The notes beneath the pieces were generated by a model. The model was not told the origin of the DNA, did not search any database, and saw only the letters and a program-made list of their open reading frames with translations. A stretch of 64,000 bases of DNA, from positions 12,117,256 through 12,181,255 of the forward strand of contig NC_077248.1 in NCBI RefSeq assembly GCF_947179165.1, given 5' to 3'. Positions 1-12,617 of this stretch are shown in pieces (the first letter of the stretch is position 1; every line of letters begins with the position of its first letter). Made by a program: the position numbers and the translations under genes. Origin of the DNA: Solanum dulcamara (Eukaryota; Streptophyta; Magnoliopsida; Solanales; Solanaceae).

Positions 1-1063
1 ATTGAGACTCCGTCATGGTATTCTTTGAGAAGTTCTTATCTTAAAAACATACATGTTTTACTAATTATTGATCAAATATTGTTTTTCTATGAATTAATTC
101 CTCAAACACATGAATTGAACTAATTGTTTACTTAAAACCCTAGAATTATGTTGATTGATGTTGAATTGTATACATCTTAAGATTGAGTCTAGAGCCTTTA
201 ATTGTGAATGTATGATTGAGATTAGAACGTAAGCGTGATGGTAAAATGATAGTATCGAAAAAATTGATAGTCCTGAATGTTGTCATTAATGATTGTCTAA
301 AATCTCTTTTAATTACATGATTGAAAACAATTGGAAATTGATTGGTTTGATAAAACGAATGAATTGAAAGAGTCTAAAAGAGACTTATTGGTTTGGTTTG
401 GATTGATTATCTTATGAGCTTGAGTCTTGGGAGGAGTATCGAGCACTAAATTGGGTAAGAGTAAGTAATAACTTGCACCCAATTATGTTGCCAAAATTAG
501 GAGAGGATTGAACCGTTAAATTCAGATGTTTCCCAAATTACTGTACTAACATGATATGACTTGATTGGTTATGGATCCATGATTGTTGATTCATTCCTAC
601 CCTGACAAGGTATGAACGGACGTGGCAATAATGTCGATCTGCTATACTATCACTGACTTATAAGTGATAGTTGTTGGATATGAGAAAATCCCATATAGGT
701 CTTGATAGTACTTCGAGTCGGATTAGAATGGATTGTATTAGAATGTATATGATTGGTCTTGTCTAAATCATATTCTTGTTCAGACTTAGGACATCTTAAT
801 TTAGTTGTTCCTTATTTTGAGTTGATTTGATTCTAACCTGATGCATATTTCATTCTGCCATTTTACATACTTATACATTCCACATACTGACGTCATTTGG
901 CCTGCATCGTTTCATGATGTAGAGGCAGGTACTAGAGATCATCAATAGGTGCAGCGTTGAGGATCTATTGGTTTCCAGCTAGTTGGATCAAGTGGTTCAC
1001 TTGAAGACCAACAATGGTCTTCGAGTGTCGGCTACATCTAGGGTATCCTCCTAGGGCGTGACA
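1..1063 (+). mobile_element. Gypsy LTR, 3' part (related to family B)
   Basis: The window opens inside an LTR that ends in GGGCGTGACA. It runs collinear with the LTRs at 28.2-29.2 and 37.6-38.6 kb: the same blocks appear in the same order (GAGGAGTATCGAGCA, TCATAAGTGATGGTTG-like, TTTTACATACT, TTTGGCCTGCATCGTTTCATGATG). It is clearly more diverged than those two are from each other. About 290 bp is missing near 983, where CAGCTAGTTGG jumps straight to the terminal AAGTGGTTCACTTGAAG block. No PBS follows, so this is a solo LTR or a 3' LTR, and its 5' end lies outside the window. Confidence 0.75.
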
Positions 1064-1787
1064 ACTTGACAACCACTAGTTATTTATTATTGTGCACTGT
1101 TCTGAAAATAAGAATTAACTATTACTCATTCCAAAGTAGAAGAGTGGGACAAGGTAAAATAAGGAAGACAGGGCTGAGATTCTGTCTCACCCTGTTCCGC
1201 TCAGAACAGGCTGCTCTAGCAGCGATTACAGACAGATTCTCAGGAAGACTTTCCCTAGGAGTATTTCCTGTCCTAAATCCCTTCATTGACTCTCATGGTT
1301 ATGGCTTAGTCCAAATTTACTCTCCTAGCAGAATTTTGGTAGGATCTATCCTAGAGTTATATCCAGCACTACACATTTGAAAAGCTTTCCTCCATTATCT
1401 TGGCGCAACAACATGCACACCAAAGGGATTTCTTCATCACCTACCTTACGCCCATTTACATCATAATAAATAGAAGCACATCTTAGAAACAACTAAGGCA
1501 TTGAGTTCTCATAAACTCAATTCCATATCTTAAACAATCAAGACAATCAGAAACATAATTTATCAACACTAAAGTCTTGAGTCCCCATAAACTCAATCCA
1601 ATAGCTAAAACAATCATGATCACAAGTATGACATAACCCGAACTTCCATACTCAAGTCTTAACTTTAGTAAACAAATGAAATCGTATTCAGGCCCTTAAC
1701 ATAATTATAAGATCAACTCAAGTAATTCATAGACCAAAATTCAGCATCACATTATTTTAAACCAGTTATGAAATATGTTAAAGAGAT
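1064..1787 (-). other. Degenerate retroelement interior
   Basis: No convincing coding sequence is present. Removing the solo LTR at 1793-3830 joins this stretch to 3836-4660. Together they lie next to a minus-strand primer-binding site at about 4660-4673, so they probably form the decayed interior of a minus-strand Gypsy element of family C. A short repeated phrase (CATAAACTCAAT near 1510 and 1588) is the only local structure. The assignment rests on position only. Confidence 0.35.
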
Positions 1788-1792
1788 CTTTC

Positions 1793-3830
1793 TGTAATAT
1801 TCCGCAAAATTCTCATAAGTGCCTAAAAATTCCTTGGGATTATACCGCTCATGTAGTATATTTTTCTTAATTTTTTTGGAAAAATCGAGTTCAAAATATC
1901 GATCAGGGGGTCAAAACCTGTAGAAAAATAGTTTCGGTGGATTTTTAGGACCCGTAAATTAAAAGATAGATTTCTCAAGAAACTGTGCAAACCAGTAAGG
2001 TGCGCAATAAGTCCGCATCGCAGACTTGCTTGCCTCTGCATCACGGACCTGGCGATGATTTCTGACCGAATTTAGTTTTTAACAAGGGCACTTTAGACTT
2101 TTTTCTAATTGTTAGCTAATGAACCTAGACATTTTTAGGACCTAATTCAACTCCATAAATTAACCTAAACCTCTAATTCTATTCATTCTTCTACAATTCA
2201 CCTACTTAAATATTTCTCTCTCTACAAAAGACTCTCAAGGACTCCATTGAAGACTTCAAGTAAAATTACTTAAGCTATCCATCAAAACACTCAAGTCCTT
2301 CCAAATTATTTGGTGTTCTCACTTAAGATATGTGGGTATTGATTCATGGATTTTTTCATCCATTAAGCCCAATCAATTTCTCAAGATTTTCTATCAAATT
2401 AAAGTATTTTAATGATCTCTATTCCAATTTCATGAATTATGATTTAAAGTATGATCATGAGTCTATTTTTATATAAATTGATGGTAATTGCATTAAATTA
2501 AAGAGTTTTTCCATTCTCCTATTTTGATCTTTAGGGTTCATGATATAAAATATGAGTATTTTTAATTATACTTCCTAATGATACTATCTATATGAATTAT
2601 GTATGGGGATGATAGAAGGTATATGATCATGCATGTTTTCAAGTCAATTACATGATTTTCAAAATCAATTGATTATGCAATTGAGTTCTACTCTAAGTTC
2701 AAGGTATGAATTTCATGCAAGTTATGAAGTAAGGTGACTTAGGGCCCTATGTGGTGACCTAAGGCCTAAGAGGTGACTTAGGGCCCTATGAGGTGACCTA
2801 AGGCCTAACGATATGAATTATGCAAATATGATTGTAATGGTGAAAGGATAATTCTCACATTACAAGTATGTTATGAAAATGAGTTACTCTATGATTTCAA
2901 ACCTATGATCATGACTAAGATATATGAAATTATAATTTCTATGTTATGCATGTATCCATGGGATTTGACTTAGCACCGAGTAGACTTGAGGTGGGGGCCC
3001 TACCAAAAGCCTTAGTAGCAGCCTCATGTCCCATAAACTACGTGATACCATAGGTTGACTTCATGGCCTAGCTATTGGATCCACATATAACGTATGTATG
3101 ACCTGCCTAGTGGGGTAGAGTCTACGTTGGCAAGTAGATTCCCCTTTTTCTTTGTTGTATGGGGAGACAACGGGATTCTATGTTATAACTTGCATGGTCT
3201 TATTGTCGGTTATGGTTCCTATCCCACATATGTATGATCTCTTATGTATGCTATGATTTTAAATTATGCTTTTTAAATATTTTGATCAATATGATTTTCT
3301 TATGTCTTTACTTACCTCATCTTATCATGTGATTTACTTGACTATTGCATTCTATGATTTACGTTGCATGTCATGCCCTCATACTTAGTACATTTCAATG
3401 TATTAATGCATACTTTTTGCCTACATTGTCTCATAATGTAGGAGTTGAGGTTGAAGATCATACTCATCTACGTGGCTAGTTAAGCTTTCCTATCCAGCGG
3501 TGATTGTGGTGAGTCCCATTTATCGGAGACTAGTTATCGAGTTAGTTATTGTTTTCAATGACTTTTTCTATGTTTCATATTGAGGGTAAGCTAGGGACAT
3601 GTCTTATCCCCCGCCCATATTCATGAGTAGAGGCATCTAGTTGGATAAATATTTCGAGTTTATGTTTTCATGTGACATTCTTAAATTTCTATTCATGGTT
3701 TAGACTCTCTTATAATGATTTTGCTTTTGCTTTAACTTATGTATGCTTATGATATGTACAAGAGGATTGGTTGGAGCCTTCGGGGTTTCAATCGCCGTGT
3801 TACGACTAGGCCCTAGGTCGGGTCATAACA
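1793..3830 (+). mobile_element. Solo LTR (Gypsy-type), TSD CTTTC
   Basis: The element starts TGTAATATTCC and ends GGGTCATAACA, a TG...CA pair. It is flanked by identical 5-bp direct repeats, CTTTC, at 1788-1792 and 3831-3835. The length of 2038 bp, and a terminus resembling GGGTCGTGACA-type ends, fit a plant Gypsy LTR. There is no internal region, so this is a solo LTR left by LTR-LTR recombination. It interrupts an older minus-strand element. Confidence 0.8.
2732..2809 (+). repeat. Tandem duplication, 2 x 39 bp
   Basis: Two adjacent copies of a 39-bp unit begin AGGTGACTTAGGGCCCTATG. They differ at two positions. They lie inside the solo LTR. Confidence 0.85.
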
Positions 3831-3835
3831 CTTTC

Positions 3836-4680
3836 ATAGAAATAAATTCTGCTATTGTGCAACAATAGCCCTTTCTCATATGGTTCCCAACCAATCGTGA
3901 CTGTCCTAAAATCATAGTTTCTCTACAGTCATAATTCATTCTTTTCCCTTATCATTTTTACGGACGGTAAGTCCACACACAATTAAGAGTTGTATTTCCT
4001 CACATAAGTATATCATTTAACACTTCAAAAATTCGTTCATTAATCACATTGCTTGGTGTTCTCTATACCATTGCACATAACCAAGTTATAACCCATTTTC
4101 TGACAACAAGTTAATAGAAACCTAAGCAGTCATGTCTCACATAATTTCAACCATTCAGGCAAGTACTCTTCACACAACACAAGTACTTCAGGAAATACTA
4201 TACACTTAATCACATCATATCTGGGAAGTACACTTTATACCTTGACAGTTATTCAGGCAACACTCTGCATCTTATCAGAATTCAAGGCTACATCACATAA
4301 GCAAGTCAATTTATTTAATTGGTTTGCTTCATGGATGACATTCAATTGATTATCCATGCACTTACACGGCCAACAAGGCCAGATATCAATTGGAACATTC
4401 TCGATTATAATTTCTCTTCCTTGTGTCCCTTCAGCTGTGATAACGACATCAAGTTTACTTCATTAAGATACCAATTGGAATCCTGAGATACCAATATTTA
4501 ACCCATACCACAAGTGAAAAATTGCACAAAAGGAGAGAAGAAATGAAATAACTTACTAGAATGTTTTATAGCTTCCTAAAGATTAGATGTGGACGTCAAC
4601 ACACCAATCCACAGGAGTCTATTCCATACTTGCTCTTATACTGGGAGACCAATAACCTAGGATCTGATACCAACTTATCA
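3836..4680 (-). mobile_element. Minus-strand Gypsy interior with PBS
   Basis: GGATCTGATACCAA at about 4660-4673 is the complement of a TTGGTATCAGATCC primer-binding site (initiator tRNA-Met). It lies just left of an LTR terminus (TGATCCAACCC at 4681, whose complement ends in GGATCA). The interior therefore extends leftward on the minus strand. I see no gag or pol coding left in it. Confidence 0.5.
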
Positions 4681-5710
4681 TGATCCAACCCACCAGATTA
4701 TGCAGTCACCTACTCTAACACCTAGATAAGAGAACTTATACAAAAATAAATGCAGAAGTTTGATAAAAAGCCATTAATAGCCAAAAAGATCAAGAATACA
4801 CCATAAATTGAATTTTTAAGACTTCAAGGTTTATTACAAAAACCACTTAACACCCCAAGGATACTAGTCTAAATAGGTACAAGAGCATCTAAAAGTATAT
4901 TTTTTATAAATGATAACAAGACACAGCTCCCACTGTAAGGAAGGAAAAGTAGAAGTTGCTAGAGACTTATCTTTTTCTTCGCCTATGAAACATCGCTGAC
5001 CCTGCAACCAGACTAAGGCAAGTGGCATAGTAAGAGTGGTATCAATACAAATAACATGTACTGGTAGGCATCATCGGTCAACTCGATACCCACCGCATAA
5101 TATAAAGAAATCAATAAGAAGAAATCGTACTCTTAAGGAAATATACGGGCAAACCTTTATGCACCAACTCTTACCATTTTCATTAACCTCATTAAAGTCG
5201 TTCAAGCCTAACTCTCATCCCTTCTAGTTGATCCACTACCAACTCTAATATAGATCAAGGCCTAGCCCTTCTATCACATAGAGGAGTTTCTAAACTACGG
5301 CCCACCACTAACACCATCTAAGACCTAGAATTATTAGCATCTTACTTGAAAGAGGAAAACATTTAGGTAGACTGAGGCTCACCTTCTAGCTGTACTGGTC
5401 TATTGTGGCGGGACCTATCCCGCTCTCACAGTAAGATTTCTACCGCTAGAGCGGCCTATCCGGAGGTAGAAGCTCTAAATTCTCTTCAAATCCTCCATTT
5501 AACACATATGTCCATAGGACATCAGCAATATCTGACTTTAAGTCACTTATTTCACTTAACAATGCATCGATTACTTTAATTTATTTACCCACGACCTCAT
5601 GTCTACGATGCAAATAAGTCTAGCAATCATAACATAATTCGAATGGGCATATACATAAATACATTATCAATTTACCATTTCAGAGTAATATACATATTTC
5701 ATATTGTAAA
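4681..5710 (-). mobile_element. Family C LTR, left part (split)
   Basis: This minus-strand LTR has its 3' terminus at 4681 (TGATCCAACCC). The body shares phrases with the LTR at 45.6-47.6 kb, for example GTATCAATACA followed by ACTGGTAG, and a 'cgctctagcgg'-like block near 5440. A younger element at 5711-10193 interrupts it, and it resumes at 10194. Confidence 0.5.
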
Positions 5711-7976
5711 TGTCACGCCCCGAGAGGGTACCCTAGGCGTGGCCGGCACTCAGAAACCATTTCTGGCTTCTGAGAGAACCACTTGGTCTCATTTCTTATT
5801 TATTCATCAGCGGAAGACTTAAGAATACTAATGTGGGCTTGTCATAATCAAAGGAAAAATAGATAATTCTTAGAAGAAGTAGTTTCTAAGAAGAACTACT
5901 CCGATTACATCATCAGACTCTGTCTATGAAGCCTCTAATACTCTTAGATGGTGCTAATGACATGTCCATGGCTACCTCAAAAGAAACATCACACTCAACA
6001 ATAATAAAAGGATAAGGAGTTCCTTCGAATACAAGAAGGACTCACCAAATAGCCGAAAAGAAATAATCTTCAACGATGCGCCTGTTGAGGATCTCTAACA
6101 CATGTATCTGCATCATAAAACGATGCAGGTCGAATGACGTCAGTACGTGGAATGTACGAGTATGTAAAATGGCAGGAAGGTAAGGACAGATATCAAGAAA
6201 CTCCTCTCAAGAAAACTCAGCTCAGAACTAACAATCATCTCAACATGAATATGTAATGCAAGTTTAAAATATAATAATAAAAATAATAGTAATAAGCAAT
6301 GCTTACTCAGTTGGGAGTTTCTCTAACTGACAACCATCACTTATGAGCTAGCGATGATACAACGAAGCGATGTCGTTGCCACATCCATCCAATACCTTGC
6401 CAGGGTAAAGGACATCACCATCTTGGATCCATTCATCAAAGTCCTCTTTTTGGGACTTAAGAGGCATAGCCTCCATCCTACGCTGGCTACGTAGTTCTGG
6501 GGTTTGAGTTAATTAAACTCTTACCCAACTCGGTGCTCAATACTACTCCCAAAATATGTGCTCATATTAAACTCATCATCTAGTCTCATTGGACTTTAAT
6601 TTAAATCATCAAACTCATCTCATTTCATGTTCATCAATCATTATACTTCCAAAAACATCATTTACATCTCATCAAAACATCTTGCTCAAAATATCATTTT
6701 CTCAAATTCATTCAAATTCAACTCTTTTGCTCTTTCAAAACTCAATAAAATACATATATAGTATTAATTCATATAACTCTCTTTTTATCAATAAAAATAA
6801 TAAAAAGCCAACATCTTTACTCAAAACATGTGTAAAAATATTCATGAACATCAAATCAATTAGGATTCATGGGAAAGTAGCCATGAACAATAATTCCAAT
6901 AATATGAGAGATAACAATAATAATAATATTAATGCATAAATATATCTAACTCAATAGAAGAAGAATTAATTCATGTAGAATTTAAGATTTGGATAAAACT
7001 CAACTATAACTCAATTATAATAAATTTAACTATTGGCCGCATGGACGAACTCAATCCAATGCTATGAAAGCCTTACATACCTTAAATTCGAAGGTTTAGT
7101 CCGAATTGGAACACTCTTGGACCCCTAGCCTTTTCTTCTCGCCGGAGCGTTTTGTGTACTACCCGAAGTATAAGAATCACCGGAGTAGTATTTTTATACT
7201 ACTAAAACTAAAACTATATTTGAGAAGAAGTATATAGAGAGAAGAAATGCTTAAGAAAGCTTGATGAATAAAATGAGGAAATAAGGTGGGTATTTATAGG
7301 TGGGAAAGAGGAACCTAACAATAAATAAAATAATTATAAAGAAAAATCTAAAATTTAATGGAATATATTGATGTCATGGATGATGTTAAATGGAGGACAA
7401 TTTATGTCATGCATGATGTCAAATGCATCTAGATGTTTCCATGGTAGGTAAGATGAGTTCTTTTTAACAGAATACTCGTTTTCGAAGCTGCGTTTGAATA
7501 AGATAAATTCCTTATTAGGATTTGGTGTCTTCATAAGAATTGTAGATATGGAAGTCTAGTTTCATATCATTCAATAATCAACCAATTTGGAGCAACCTAC
7601 AGTGAGATATAAATTTTCTTCTATCAATACTCAATTCCGTCACAACACTATATCTTGCAAAGATTAATTTGTTTGACCTACTTATACTCCGAATTTGTAG
7701 TTATGTTCTTCATGAAAGTTGTAGGTAAGGATGTTGTGATTATCCAGAAATTTGAATCACCTAATTTGGACCAACCTATGAAAAGTTATGCCCAAAATAC
7801 AGAGGCTATATTATTTTCGTCGAGAATTGAAATACCGACATACAACATTTTAGGGGTTGTTACAGTTCATGCCTTGTCGTAGTATTCTAAATTTACTTTT
7901 TCACGCATCATATGTTCTTTCAATTACATTACACAAAGAGGCATGTGTATAGTTAAATAGCTCTTTGCCATTCTTA

Positions 7977-8240
7977 GAGCCAGTTTGGATTGACTTATAA
8001 GTTGCTTATAAGTTGTTTTCAGCTTTTTTGAGCGTTAGGCTGGGCAACCTAAAGATATTTTTTCCTTAAAATAAGCCCCAATAAATAATTGAGTTTGTTT
8101 GGATGGACTTATTTTAAGCCACTTATAAGTTGAAGACAGTTTATAAGTCAAACAGCTTATAACTTATTTTTTTTGACTTATAAGCTATTTTCAACTTATA
8201 AGCTGCTTAAAATAGTCCATCCAAACATGCTACTAAGCTC
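7977..8240. mobile_element. MITE / foldback element
   Basis: The left arm GTTTGGATTGACTTATAAG faces a right arm whose complement reads GTTTGGATGGACTATTTTAAG. The inside is rich in ACTTATAAG and its inverse, so the whole stretch can fold on itself. A second GTTTGGATGGACTTATTTTAAG start near 8097 suggests either a nested copy or an internal duplication. It lies in the remnant interior of element A. Confidence 0.5.
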
Positions 8241-8494
8241 TCTTTCACTTCCCATGTAGTCTTGCAAATGATTTCGCATCCCTTTGATAGAAATATGATT
8301 GTTGGCTCATTGAGATAAGTTTCATTAAAAATGGTCGGTGGACATTTTTATAGATAAGTTTTATTTAATAGGGATTAATGGTATTGGTTGATCATATTAA
8401 TGCGGTAAGTTAGTAAATAAATATTTAGTCAGAATTAATAAATGATTGGTGTTTTAATAAACTATAAAAGTTTGGGGTTAATTTTAAAATTTTA
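8241..8494. other. Unassigned interior of element A
   Basis: This AT-rich stretch between the MITE and the truncated right LTR shows no ORF or repeat that I can identify. It may be filler gained when the interior of element A was lost. Confidence 0.3.
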
Positions 8495-10193
8495 AAACTT
8501 TCCAATGGCAGGACGATAAAGACAGATATCAAGATACTCCTCTCAATAAAACTCAGCTCAGAACTCAACATTATCTCAACATCAATATGTAATGCAAGTT
8601 TAAAATATAAAAATAATAGTAATAAATAATGCTTACTCAGTTGGGAGTTTCTTTAACCGACAACCATCACTTATGAGCTAGCGATGATACAACGAAGCGA
8701 TGTCGTTGCCACATCCATCCAATACCTTGCCAGGGTAAAGGATATCACCATCTTGGATCCACTCATCAAAGTCCTCTTTTTGGGACTTAAGAGGCATAGC
8801 CTCCATCCTACGCTGGCTACGTAGTTCTGGAGTTTGAGTCAATTAAATTCTTACCCAACTCGGTGCTCAATACTACTCCCAAAATATGTGCTCATATTAA
8901 ACTCATCATCTAGTCTCATTGAACTTTAATTTAAATCATCAAACTCATCTCATTTCATGTTCATCAATCATTATACTTCCAAAAACATCATTTACATCTC
9001 ATCAAAACATCTTGCTCAAAATATTATTTTTCTCAAATTCATTCAAATTCAACTCTTTTGCTCTTTCAAAACTCAATAAAATACATATATAGTATTAATT
9101 CATATAACTTTCTTTTTATCAATGAAAATAATAAAAAGCCAACATCTTTACTCAAAACATGTGTAAAAATATTCATGAACATCAAATCAATTTGGATTCA
9201 TGAGAAAGTAGCCATGAACAATAATTCCAATAATATGAGAGATAACAATAATAATATTAATGCATAAATATATCAAACTCAATAGAAGAAGAATTAATTT
9301 ATTTAGAATTCAAGATTTGGATAAAACTCAACTATAATTCAATTATAATGAATTTAAATATTGGGCGCATGGACGAACTCAATCCAATGCTATGAAAGTC
9401 TTACATACCTTAAATCCGAAGGTTTACTCTGAATTGAAACACTCTTGGACCCCTAGCCTTTTCTTCTCGCCGAAGCGTTTTGTGTACTACCCGGATTATA
9501 AAAATAATCAGAGTAGTATTTTTATACTACTAAAATTAAAACTATATTTGAGAAGAAGTATATATAGAGAAGAAATGCTTAAGAAAGCTTGATGAATAAA
9601 ATGAGGAAATAAGGTGGATATTTATAGGTGGGAAAGAGTGACCTAACAATAAATAAAATAATTATAAAGAAAAATCTAAAAATTTAATGAAATGTATTGA
9701 TGTCATGGATGATGTTAAATGGAGGACAATTTATGTCATGAATGATGTCAAATGTATCTAGATCTTTCCATGGTAGGTAAGATGAGTTCTTTTTAACAGA
9801 ATACTCTTTTTTGAAGCTGCATTTGAATAAGATAAATTCCTTATTAGGATTTTGTGTCTTCATAAGAATTGTAGATATGGAAGTCTAGTTTCATATCTTT
9901 CAAGAATCAACCAATTTGGAGCAACCTACAGTGAGATATGAATTTTCTTCTATAAATACTCAATTTCATCACAGTACTATATCTTGCAAAGATTAATTTA
10001 TTTGACCTACTTATACTCCGAATCTTAAGATATGTTCTTCATGAAAGTTGTAGGTAAGGATGTTGTGGTTACCCAGAAATTTGAATCACCTAATTTGGAC
10101 CAATATATGAAAAGTTATGCCCAAAATACAGAGGCTGTACTATTTTCATTGAGAATTGAAATACCGACATACAACATTTTAGGGGTTGTTACA

Positions 10194-11900
10194 GTAAATC
10201 TCAGATATAACAGTCAACATGGTAACACTTGATTTGGTCCTTTCATATCAATATTGCACAAGATGAGAATGCTTAATTATAATTGAGTCAGTTTCTCTAT
10301 CATCACACATATAGTCAAGACCAATTCATAGATAATAGCAAAACAATGGTTCTTTCATGGAACCCGTACTCAAATTATATATGTGTCAGAATATGACATA
10401 CGATCCAATACATGTGTCAGAATGTGATACTCGATCCTATATATGTGTAGAAATGTGACACCCGATTCAATATATATGTGAGAATGTGAAATCCGATCCA
10501 ATATCACAATCACAAACACAATTACATCCCATAATGAATAGTTTACATACTTGCACAATCAAGTACCAGGTTCATTGCATGCAATTGTTTATAAATAGTC
10601 ATTTTATTGGTTTTATTCTATTTTTCTCTTGATTAACAATATTTCATCAATCCTTCTCTATTCAAGGCATCACTTTTAGTAAAGCAAGTTCAAGATTATA
10701 GATTTCACTGTCTTGGAATTGTAGATCAATCACAACATATCAATCTCTCAACCACAATAATTAAATGCATGGTAGACATCACAACATTACACAAATACTT
10801 TTAAGAGCCTATATATGATATAGACTAAATCATAACCTACATCCACTAGAAAACAAATAGGTTTATGGCAAGAGACTATCAACATTAAGTCATTCACATT
10901 CATCCTTTATTTCATCATTCGTATTACTCAAGTAATTCATAGGGAATAATCAACATAAACATATATAGTTATTATATAAATATATCTCTATATATATATC
11001 AATAGCCGATAATCTCCAAGTCTCATGATTTTGTTATAACCCAACTATTGTCTATACTTAATCTCACAAGAATCATTGGTCTTCTAAAGAGTTTGACAAA
11101 GATTAACATTCAAAGATTGGATCGTTATCACTAATCACATAATAATAATGAACCACAGTATACATTTCCACTCTAAAAAACAATTGAAAATCATTTAACC
11201 ATCCAGACTTCGTGCCCGAAGGACTAGAAATCTCCCGTCAATCTACGTTATATTACACAATGGGAACAAATTTATAACTATTCAATTGAGAAACCTAGCC
11301 TACTTAGGCGCCAAGCGATTGTAGAAGGATTATAGCACGATCCTTGACTTTTGGAAGGAGAAACTATGGAGATGGGCCTAAAATCCATGAGTTGTAGCCT
11401 TCCTCATGTTAGAATTCCCTTTCTCCTTTCTCTCCAAGATTAGAGAAGTCTTTTGGGGGTTTCTAAGGAAACCCTCATCTATTTCTGCACCTAAGGGAAG
11501 AAGGAGATAATAAAAATACGCCACTTTTAAGTTCTGGCCCGTCGGATCCCGCTACAAGGGCCTCAATCCCGCTCTAGCAGCCTAGTCTAGATAGTGTCTA
11601 ATAAAATAGGCATAACATTTGAATCCAAACTCCGAATGACACAAACATGGTGGTGCTGGAAACAAGACTCATAGACCTTCAATTTGATAAGTCATGCGTC
11701 ACCTAATTCATTACAGGCTGAGAGATATGGTCGTTTTAAGTTGATCCTAGTTTGAACTCAAGTCCAAAACTAAATCGGAAATACACTTTCAATTCAACTT
11801 TGAGATAGGAGCATAGTATGAACTTAATTCACAACTAATGCACTCGCATATCAAGGAATAGATCCTAGTCTTATTACGAAAGAGATTCGTAGAACTTTAC
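10194..11900 (-). mobile_element. Family C LTR, right part
   Basis: This continues the LTR begun at 4681 after element A is removed. It has the same tandem GTGTCAGAATGTGACA-type array as the LTR at 45.6-47.6 kb, and a similar 'ATCCCGCTCTAGCAG' block near 11568. The right terminus is unclear and merges with the TA-rich array from about 11.9 kb. No coding capacity was seen. Confidence 0.5.
10383..10505. repeat. Short tandem repeat, about 30 bp x 4
   Basis: Units of the form GTGTCAGAATGTGACAC-CGATCCAATAT repeat four times with drift. The same array type occurs at 46306-46425 in another copy of the same LTR family, so it belongs to the LTR. Confidence 0.75.
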
Positions 11901-11916
11901 CATAAATATTTTTAGT

Positions 11917-12378
11917 AACTATACAATTATTATAATAGATAGTATATTGTGCATATATATAATATATAATGTAAGTCTATTATTATAATAGATAGTATAT
12001 TGTGAGTATATTAGATATACATTGTAAATATATATAATATAATATAAGTATATTATTATAATAGAGAATATATTCTGAGTATATTTGGTATACATTGTAA
12101 ATATATATAATACATAATTTAAGTATAAAATTTTAATAGATAGTAGATTGTGAGTATATCACTATAATAGATAGCATATTGTGAGTATATTAGATATACA
12201 TTGTAAGTATATATAATATAATATAAGAATATTATTATAATAGATGATACATTGTGAGTTTATCACTATTATAAATAGTATATTGTGAATATTAGTTATA
12301 CATTGTAAGTATATATATATACACTAATAGATAGTATATTGTGAGTATATTAGATATAGAGTATATATATTATATATA
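11917..12378. repeat. TA-rich tandem array, left of the viral insert
   Basis: Diverged repeats of a roughly 70-80 bp unit contain ATAATAGATAGTATATTGTGAGTATATTAGATATACATTGTAAGTATATATA-like text. The same unit in the same orientation resumes at 20438, beyond the virus. The virus therefore either inserted into this array or is bracketed by two pieces of it. Confidence 0.8.
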
Positions 12379-12550
12379 TACTTCTTCGAGATATTCATTT
12401 ATCATCTCGCTTTTATTGCCTTATTGCACTGAAATTCTTCGAGCAATATGTTTAATAGAATTGTCTACTACCAATTTTTTTTTGTGTTAGTTTTGTATAA
12501 TCCTGTATTTTTGCTCGAATACTATCTACGAGCTCTTGACCATATGGTTG
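12379..12550 (-). repeat. Inverted copy of the viral ORF2 3' segment
   Basis: The reverse complement of this stretch matches 19276-19446 within the second viral ORF. I count about 16 differences in 171 bp, so roughly 90% identity by eye. It lies between the TA array and the viral primer-binding site, with only three bases (CGA) before TGGTATCAGAGCC. It is therefore a misplaced, inverted piece of the virus at the left junction. Confidence 0.88.
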
Positions 12551-12553
12551 CGA

Positions 12554-12566
12554 TGGTATCAGAGCC
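12554..12566 (+). promoter_or_regulatory. tRNA-iMet primer-binding site of the pararetrovirus
   Basis: TGGTATCAGAGCC matches the 3' end of plant initiator tRNA-Met, the minus-strand primer of Caulimoviridae. By convention this is position 1 of the viral map, and it is also the site of the minus-strand gap. Confidence 0.88.
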
Positions 12567-12617
12567 TAGAAACTTTCATAGTGTTTATGTAAAAGATCTA
12601 AAATAGTCAGCATAAAT

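Larger units (their letters stand above)
5711..10193 (-). mobile_element. Gypsy element A, two LTRs, TSD GTAAA
   Basis: The left LTR is 5711-7864 (complement TGTAACAACCCC ... GGGGCGTGACA, 2154 bp). The right LTR is 8495-10193 and has lost roughly its last 450 bp in LTR orientation. The outer flanks match: GTAAA at 5706-5710 and at 10194-10198, so both LTRs came from one insertion. Only about 630 bp separates them, without gag or pol, and part of that is a MITE. Each LTR has a TATA box (GGTATTTATAG on the plus strand near 7289) at the same relative place. Several short ORFs here recur in all copies and are not genes. Confidence 0.75.

Noticed and set aside
6589..6939. 116-codon ORF (and its relatives at 9058-9267 and 48580-48837)
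   Set aside because: It recurs at the same place in each LTR A copy, is low-complexity (many Asn), lies antisense to the LTR and has no domain.
7655..7882. 75-codon ORF with copies at 10032-10232 and 49554-49784
   Set aside because: It is the complement of the LTR A 5' end, and its stop differs with the flanking host DNA in each copy.
10383..10505. CRISPR-like array
   Set aside because: Units are contiguous with no unique spacers, and this is plant LTR sequence.
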